This document shows, piece by piece, positions 4,904 through 9,113 of a stretch of 9,113 nucleotides of DNA. Each line of letters starts with the position of its first letter. Positions within the stretch are counted from its first letter, which is position 1. The position numbers and the translations under genes are program-made. Under the pieces are notes generated by a model. That model searched no databases. It had not been told where the DNA came from and was given only the letters and a program-made list of their open reading frames with translations. The DNA is from CAZIGM01 sp964538675 (GTDB lineage: Bacteria; Bacillota; Bacilli; Tepidibacillales; Tepidibacillaceae): assembly GCA_964538675.1 (NCBI GenBank), contig CAZIGM010000064.1, positions 1-9,113 of the forward strand, written 5' to 3'.

Positions 4904-6172
4904 TTACTTAATGTATTCATTAAACTCTTCAACAGTCATATTATCACCAGTAATACCGTTGTACTGCCTAATATATGTTTCGGGATCCATTTCCTCGTCT
5001 CCATAAATAAGGAAGTCAGCAATTATATTAAAATATCTACCAGTACCTTCATAAAAGTCTTGCATAATTTCTTCGTAATCTTCGCCTTCAACATCACTTT
5101 CTTTAAGATGCAGAAACTCTGTAAACTTTTGCATGTCTGTAACATATGGTAGTAAAGCATCACCCTGAATAAAACCATCAAAATCTCTAGCTCTGTTTTT
5201 ATTTCCGATATCATCTGTTATACCTGTATATACCACTTGTGTTCCGTATGAAAAATATTCAATAAGACCATCAAAATCAATTGGTGAATTAGGAACAGAA
5301 GAATCATAAAATGAAGGGGCATATAATCTTATTGGATTATATATTCCGTCCCAGTTTTGAAGCACATAGTTTTCATCATTATTATAAATATCATTTTGGA
5401 GAAAATCCGAAAATGCTCTTGTAGCATCGAATGCAACCCATTTGCCATCCAAGAATACCTCCGCTCTGCTATGCATGCCCTGAATATGACCCTCGATAGT
5501 TGAGATTCCTTGAATTGCTCTATGAACTTGATCATAAGTTAAATTAATGTTGTTTTCCTTTAAAATAATGTTTAACAGGTCGTATTCTTCACGTGCTAAA
5601 CCTCTAAAGGTCTCTTCATCTTGAACTTCTAAAGGTAAGCTACCAGTTAATTCTACGTGTTTTTCCAATGGTAAGGTTGTTACACGAACTTCAAGTTCGT
5701 AAGCATTTGCAATCGCAGTATATATATATGCAAAATCCGAACATATTCCATAAATCTTCCCATCGGAAGTTTTATGGTTGATTCTATTACTTGCAGGATA
5801 AATACCGGGTATCATAAAATTCCATCTGCTTCCATACCCTGCATCTGTATAGTTGTCAGTAGGTCCTGCGAAATCCATATGAGTCACTTGCCAATCATAT
5901 ATTTGTTGTGCAATTTCAGCATCAGTTCCTGAAAATCCGTCTGCTCCAAGTTTCTTCAAAATATCTTCAGAAAAAACCTCTGTTGATATATCCCAAATTT
6001 CATATTGCTCATCATACGGACTTTCACCCTGGAATGGGGTTTCAGTATCCTTTGTGTTAATAGTTTCTTCATTTTCTATCTCTTGTGTTATAGGATCATT
6101 CTCGTTATTTGTACCACAAGCTACAGATAGAGATAAAACACATATTATCAACAAAAAGAGTATACTTCTCAT
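4904..6172 (-). CDS. Lipoprotein with a transglutaminase-like domain, function unknown
   Basis: The 422-residue product starts with a lipoprotein signal: MRS, a hydrophobic run, and lipobox LSVAC with the lipidated cysteine at 19. An acidic, Asn/Thr-rich linker runs to about residue 55, so it should be anchored outside the membrane. Residues about 85-255 look like a papain/transglutaminase-fold core, with catalytic C144 (YGICSDFAY), H234 (MHSRAEVFLDGKW) and D249 (AFDATRAF). The C-to-H distance of 90 residues is longer than usual because a predicted helical stretch (about 180-228) is inserted. The last 150 residues are acidic and unrecognised. Such domains may act as peptidases or cross-linkers, or in cell-wall work; the substrate cannot be read from the sequence. 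ATG at 6172 has AGGTGG seven bases upstream. It appears monocistronic, with its own promoter and terminator. Confidence 0.83.
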   Translation of the reverse strand: MRSILFLLIICVLSLSVACGTNNENDPITQEIENEETINTKDTETPFQGESPYDEQYEIWDISTEVFSEDILKKLGADGFSGTDAEIAQQIYDWQVTHMDFAGPTDNYTDAGYGSRWNFMIPGIYPASNRINHKTSDGKIYGICSDFAYIYTAIANAYELEVRVTTLPLEKHVELTGSLPLEVQDEETFRGLAREEYDLLNIILKENNINLTYDQVHRAIQGISTIEGHIQGMHSRAEVFLDGKWVAFDATRAFSDFLQNDIYNNDENYVLQNWDGIYNPIRLYAPSFYDSSVPNSPIDFDGLIEYFSYGTQVVYTGITDDIGNKNRARDFDGFIQGDALLPYVTDMQKFTEFLHLKESDVEGEDYEEIMQDFYEGTGRYFNIIADFLIYGDEEMDPETYIRQYNGITGDNMTVEEFNEYIK

Positions 6173-6201
6173 CTTCTTACCACCTTTACATATAATAAGA
6201 G

Positions 6202-6210
6202 ATTATATCA
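6202..6210 (-). promoter_or_regulatory. Extended -10 promoter of the lipoprotein gene
   Basis: TGATATAAT on the - strand ends about 29 bases before the lipoprotein start codon. The TG-N extension compensates for a poor -35 region (TATAAA). Its flanks match the distal candidate at 4780-4788 over 11 bases. Read-through from acuC is also possible, because no strong terminator lies between the genes. Confidence 0.5.
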
Positions 6211-6268
6211 TTAATTAACATATATTTATATTGAATATAGTAAATTAGCCTATCAATTTATTGTTTCG

Positions 6269-6299
6269 TTATCTATCACTATAAGTACAGAATAGATAA
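6269..6299. repeat. 8-bp inverted repeat across the acuC stop codon
   Basis: TTATCTAT (6269-6276) and ATAGATAA (6292-6299) are perfect inverted arms with 15 bases between. The acuC stop lies in the loop. There is no U tract on the acuC side, so this is at best a weak terminator or a 3' end-stabilising hairpin. No other terminator follows acuC. Confidence 0.5.
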
Positions 6300-7433
6300 T
6301 GCCCTATTTAAAGTTATATTATTTATTTCTATAATTTCTTTTTTTCTTGGTATATTTTCATAAAGATTATCATCATCTTCCCATTTATCTGATATTTTTA
6401 ATGGAGATATTTTTTGCCATTTATTTATCCATTCATCTGGTAAGTTTCCTGTAGCCTCATTGGCTCTATCATTCATTTCCATCCAAATCAGAGCCCAAGC
6501 ACGTGGTACAACACGCCAAATATCATAACCACCGCCACCAACAGCTATCCATCTACCCTCACAATATTTATGAGCAATCTCATGTGCTAATTTTGGAATA
6601 TATTTATATATATCAATTGAAGCATATAAATGAGTTAACGGATCATAAAAATGAGAATCCGCACCGTTTTGTGAGACAATAACATCCGGCTTATAATATT
6701 TAGCAATTTCCGTAATAGATTTTCGATAGATTTCAATATATGAGTCATCTTCAGTATAAGCATCTATTGGAATATTAAAAGAGTAGCCAAAACCTTGTCC
6801 TTCTCCGCGTTCATTTATATGACCAGTACCAGGAAAAAGATATCTCCCAGTTTCATGTATTGATACAGTACAAACCTTGTTAGTATCATAAAAAGCGTGT
6901 TGAACCCCATCTCCATGATGTCCATCTGTATCAATATATAAAACTCTCTTTTTATACTTTTCAATTATATATTTAATAGCAATAGCAGTATCATTATAGA
7001 TACAAAAACCAGAGGCTTTTTTTCTAAAACCATGATGTAACCCTCCACCTATATTAAGCGCATGCAAAGATTTGTTTTCCATAACACTTTCTACCGCACT
7101 CAAGGTTCCGCCAACTACTAGTGAACTAGCCTCATGCATATTTGCAAAAATCGGTGTGTCTTCAGTGCCAATTCCATAGATTAACGTCTCTTCTTTTGTT
7201 AACTTACCTTGTCCAGCTTGCTTTACTATATTAATATATTCTGGATCATGGATTAAAGCGATTTCTTCATCAGTCGCTATTCTTGGAGAAACAATTTGAG
7301 AAGGATGTATTGCATTCATTTTTCTCAACAAATCTAACGTAATATCAATTCTTAGTTGATTAAAAGGATGATCTTCCTTAAATTTATATTTTAAAAATTG
7401 ATTTGAATAAATAAAAACAGCATTATCACTCAT
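6279..7433 (-). CDS. acuC: Acetoin utilization protein AcuC, class I-type lysine deacetylase
   Basis: AcuC is a zinc hydrolase of the arginase/histone-deacetylase fold. In Bacillus subtilis it removes the acetyl group that AcuA puts on the active-site lysine of AcsA, switching acetate activation back on. The 384 residues are close to the Bacillus length (about 387), with the same opening (VFIYS..., EHPFNQ-like). The active-site pair is H133-H134 (GLHHGFR), zinc ligands are D170, H172 (DTDGHHGDG) and D259 (NGADSH), and the transition-state tyrosine is Y303 in GGGGYD. All are intact, so it should be active. ATG at 7433 overlaps acuB by 8 bases (ATGAGTGA), and GGAG lies upstream within acuB. It is the last gene of acuABC. 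Confidence 0.95.
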   Translation of the reverse strand: MSDNAVFIYSNQFLKYKFKEDHPFNQLRIDITLDLLRKMNAIHPSQIVSPRIATDEEIALIHDPEYINIVKQAGQGKLTKEETLIYGIGTEDTPIFANMHEASSLVVGGTLSAVESVMENKSLHALNIGGGLHHGFRKKASGFCIYNDTAIAIKYIIEKYKKRVLYIDTDGHHGDGVQHAFYDTNKVCTVSIHETGRYLFPGTGHINERGEGQGFGYSFNIPIDAYTEDDSYIEIYRKSITEIAKYYKPDVIVSQNGADSHFYDPLTHLYASIDIYKYIPKLAHEIAHKYCEGRWIAVGGGGYDIWRVVPRAWALIWMEMNDRANEATGNLPDEWINKWQKISPLKISDKWEDDDNLYENIPRKKEIIEINNITLNRALSILYL

Positions 7434-8079
7434 GTTTTGTTACTCCAGGTAGATTAGGCCACAATACATTGTTCCCTTGTTCCTTTAGATTGTTAACTAT
7501 AGCTAAAGGATTCATAGTCAGAATACGTAAAACTATGATTTTATAATTATCATCCTTTGCATCAGGATAAACAAGTACACTATTAATCTGAACATTCTCT
7601 TTTGCTATTACTGAAACAACCTGTGCAAGTGTTCCAGGTATATTTTTAACCTTCACTTCTATTTGAGAACTAGGAAGAAGCGCTCCTGTAAGTTGAATTA
7701 ATGTGTTTAACATATCCTTATCAGTAATTATTCCAACTAACTGTCCTTCTCTTATTACTGGTAAACAAGATATTTCATTTTCATAAAAAACAGAAGATAT
7801 CTCCTCCACAAACTCTAAAGGATGAATAGTCTTAACATCTGTCTTCATAATTTGTTCTACAGGTCTATGTAGTGTCTCTTTACTCCAATCCACATCAAAA
7901 ATTGATGGAAGTGCATCTCTTATATCCCTATCAGAAATTATACCTATAACATGATTTTCTTCATCAACAATAGGTATATGATGGAATCTGTTTTCAATTA
8001 AGATATTATATGCCTTTTCGATAGTATCATATTTCTTCAAAGTAACTACTTTTGTTGTCATAATTTCTTCTACTAGCAA
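7426..8079 (-). CDS. acuB: AcuB, CBS-pair plus ACT domain protein (TTG start)
   Basis: The 217-residue protein has two CBS repeats (about 1-60, with IPIVDEENHVIGIISDRD, and about 75-130, with LPVIREGQLVGIITDKD), then an ACT domain (about 140-190, VKVKNIPGTLAQVVSVIAKE). It ends with a WP motif as in Bacillus AcuB. CBS pairs bind adenine nucleotides and ACT domains bind small ligands, so it is probably a metabolic sensor. Its mechanism in acetoin/acetate use is not established. I chose TTG at 8079: AAGGAG (8088-8093) stands eight bases upstream, and the N-terminus (M)LVEEIM aligns with MIVEQIM of B. subtilis. An upstream in-frame TTG at 8097 would place that ribosome site inside the gene. The gap to acuA is 46 bases; acuC overlaps its end. 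Confidence 0.93.
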   Translation of the reverse strand: MLVEEIMTTKVVTLKKYDTIEKAYNILIENRFHHIPIVDEENHVIGIISDRDIRDALPSIFDVDWSKETLHRPVEQIMKTDVKTIHPLEFVEEISSVFYENEISCLPVIREGQLVGIITDKDMLNTLIQLTGALLPSSQIEVKVKNIPGTLAQVVSVIAKENVQINSVLVYPDAKDDNYKIIVLRILTMNPLAIVNNLKEQGNNVLWPNLPGVTKHE

Positions 8080-8087
8080 AAATAACA

Positions 8088-8093
8088 CTCCTT
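8088..8093 (-). promoter_or_regulatory. Shine-Dalgarno deciding the acuB start
   Basis: AAGGAG on the - strand is the only good ribosome site in the acuA-acuB gap. Eight bases separate it from TTG at 8079. It lies downstream of the alternative TTG at 8097 and so rules that start out. Confidence 0.8.
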
Positions 8094-8125
8094 TCAAAAA
8101 AATATTTATATAACATCAAATACTC

Positions 8126-8758
8126 CTAGTACATGAATTGATTTTTTAATCTCACTAGGTCAAATTTTTGTATATCCTCTTCACTTACTCTATTACCTAC
8201 TCTAACAGTCAAACAATTAGCCGAATGAATACATATATCAGGATCATCTGTAGGCATATATTCTAATCCTCCAGCCATCATTACTTTTTTTATTACTTTT
8301 CTATAATCATAAACGTTCAGCCCTGTTCCTTTCAAGTCCCAATGCCAATAGTAATTAGTAGCAATAACAATGTAATCTTCCATAGAATCATCCATCATAG
8401 CTACCTTTAATAAATTCTGAGCAATATGGAATCTTCTATATCTGTTAATAACTTCAATGGCACCTAATTCAAGTAAGTTATCTGTATCTACTTCTGACCA
8501 TCGTTCAAGTTTGTCTGGAAAATGAAAAGTAACGTAGCCAATAATTATATTATTATTTCTAGCAATTATAACTCTTCCTTCTGGACTACTGGCTATTTCA
8601 ACTAATGCTTCATATTGTAATGTCGATGGCCTAAAGATATTCAAATCCTCATCAAGTTGATAATTTAATAAATTATTTTTTTCTGTTGGACCTTCAATAA
8701 TAATAATTTTGCCTAAAGCATCAAGTTGAAGTGTTTTACATGTTTTTATATGTTCCAT
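8126..8758 (-). CDS. acuA: Protein acetyltransferase AcuA (GNAT family)
   Basis: AcuA acetylates the catalytic lysine of acetyl-CoA synthetase and thereby switches it off. The 210 residues match the B. subtilis protein in length and along the whole sequence as I remember it: opening MEH-KT, then GYVTFHFPDKLERWSE (74-89), LELGAIEV (96-103), YYWHWDLKGT (136-145), and the closing FMY. In the GNAT acetyl-CoA loop (RxxGxA) the sequence is R108-R109-F110-H111-I112-A113, with His where many GNATs have Gly; AcuA proteins are divergent here. ATG at 8756-8758 follows AAGGAT at about ten bases. It is the first gene of acuABC, divergent from its target acsA, an arrangement conserved from Bacillus. Confidence 0.96.
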   Translation of the reverse strand: MEHIKTCKTLQLDALGKIIIIEGPTEKNNLLNYQLDEDLNIFRPSTLQYEALVEIASSPEGRVIIARNNNIIIGYVTFHFPDKLERWSEVDTDNLLELGAIEVINRYRRFHIAQNLLKVAMMDDSMEDYIVIATNYYWHWDLKGTGLNVYDYRKVIKKVMMAGGLEYMPTDDPDICIHSANCLTVRVGNRVSEEDIQKFDLVRLKNQFMY

Positions 8759-8801
8759 TTAAATAATCATCCTTAATATAACTTTAACTTTAATCATACA
8801 T

Positions 8802-8829
8802 ATAATATACTACTAAATTATATTTTCAA
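8802..8829 (-). promoter_or_regulatory. Candidate promoter of acuABC
   Basis: On the - strand TTGAAA (8824-8829) and TATTAT (8802-8807) are 16 bases apart, each with one or two deviations from sigma-A consensus. The leader to the acuA start would be about 40 bases. I found no convincing CcpA (cre) site here, although this locus is catabolite-controlled in B. subtilis. Confidence 0.45.
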
Positions 8830-8923
8830 GTATTCTATTTTAAACTTTTTGTGTAATAATTAAGACAAAGTTTTTATTTCTAATTAAGTATTAAACAACT
8901 AACCTTAATATAATAATATAATG

Positions 8924-8979
8924 TAACATATATAAGTATTGTTAACTATATAGTATATATTTATAATTTATATATGTTA
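8924..8979. repeat. 12-bp inverted repeat bracketing the acsA promoter
   Basis: TAACATATATAA (8924-8935) and TTATATATGTTA (8968-8979) are perfect 12-bp inverted arms with centres 44 bp apart. The left arm lies just upstream of the -35 and the right arm just downstream of the -10. Between them ACTATATAGT (8945-8954) is a further 10-bp palindrome inside the promoter spacer. The region is nearly all A/T, so chance symmetry is possible. A dimeric regulator binding both arms would be well placed to control acsA. Confidence 0.55.
8939..8967 (+). promoter_or_regulatory. Sigma-A promoter of acsA
   Basis: TTGTTA (8939-8944) and TATAAT (8962-8967) are separated by exactly 17 bases. The start of transcription would be near 8974, giving a leader of about 65 bases. 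A second TATAAT at 8978-8983 has no good -35 and is less likely. The rest of 8830-8938 is AT-rich and shows nothing else I can support. Confidence 0.65.
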
Positions 8980-9039
8980 TAATTTTAAAATAGATTGTTA
9001 AGTTTAATAGTTTATTCTTGAGAGAGGAGTTATATATAT

Positions 9040-9113
9040 ATGCCAGAAATTATTTCTGCAAAAAAAGGAGAATACAATTTAAATGATTATATAAATACTT
9101 ATAATTCATTTAA
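9040..9113 (+). CDS. acsA: Acetyl-CoA synthetase AcsA, first 24 codons (cut by window end)
   Basis: AcsA makes acetyl-CoA from acetate, ATP and CoA and is the target of AcuA and AcuC. ATG at 9040 follows AGAGAGGAG (9021-9029) by ten bases, a strong ribosome site, and the frame is open to the window edge. The visible residues MPEIISAKKGEYNLNDYINTYNSF align with the N-terminus of B. subtilis AcsA as I recall it (the ...GDHNLKNYEETYRHF region). Its position divergent from acuA supports the call strongly. Catalytic parts lie outside the window and cannot be checked. Confidence 0.82.
   Translation, partial: MPEIISAKKGEYNLNDYINTYNSF

Noticed and set aside
5023..5535. Open frames of 63 codons (5023-5214) and 68 codons (5329-5535)
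   Set aside because: Both lie wholly within the lipoprotein gene in another frame, have no ribosome site, and encode low-complexity, lysine/methionine-rich nonsense.
8839..8874. TTGTCT as -35 of the acuA promoter
   Set aside because: The nearest acceptable -10 is about 20 bases away, too far. TTGAAA at 8824-8829 gives a better pair.
8830..9039. CcpA (cre) site between acuA and acsA
   Set aside because: The TGWAANCG core is absent. The nearest look-alikes contain no CG step, so a cre call would be unsupported.

Overview
The window suggests a low-GC anaerobic Firmicute, probably a member of the Clostridia. The DNA is very AT-rich, Shine-Dalgarno sites are strong and purine-rich, and TTG is used as a start. 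It carries a Bacillus-type acuABC/acsA acetate locus and an oxygen-sensitive type of radical ATPase/reductase pair. No mobile element, tRNA, rRNA or CRISPR array is visible. Gene names rest on motifs and remembered family sequences; no database search was possible.

Layout. Positions 1-430, read on +, hold the possible last codons of an upstream gene, a strong terminator (66-102), an AT-rich gap, a block of three 16-bp tandem repeats (212-259) and a 47-codon gene (280-423). That small gene converges on and overlaps queC. Positions 409-4553, read on -, form a compact six-gene operon. In transcription order it is: a 2-hydroxyacyl-CoA-dehydratase-like FeS protein, its BcrA/HgdC-type ATPase activator, queD, queE, folE and queC. 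The 350-bp gap in front of it (4554-4903) holds a candidate preQ1-I riboswitch, two tandem intrinsic terminators, candidate promoters, and the terminator of the gene upstream. Positions 4904-6172 (-) encode a transglutaminase-fold lipoprotein of unknown role. Positions 6279-8758 (-) hold acuC, acuB and acuA. After a divergent promoter region, the first 24 codons of acsA start at 9040 on +.

How the genes work together. FolE, QueD, QueE and QueC convert GTP to preQ0, the precursor of the tRNA base queuosine. The leader can be folded so that a preQ1-bound aptamer permits a terminator, which would give feedback repression of the whole operon. The first two genes under that control are not known queuosine enzymes. 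They look like an ATP-driven low-potential electron-transfer pair (HgdC/HgdB, YjiL/YjiM or double-cubane-protein type), and they are the most interesting part of the window. No queF, queA, tgt, queG or queH is present here.

On the right, AcuA (acetyltransferase) and AcuC (deacetylase) would control acetyl-CoA synthetase AcsA by reversible lysine acetylation. AcuB is a CBS-ACT protein of unknown mechanism. acsA is divergent from acuABC, as in Bacillus subtilis.
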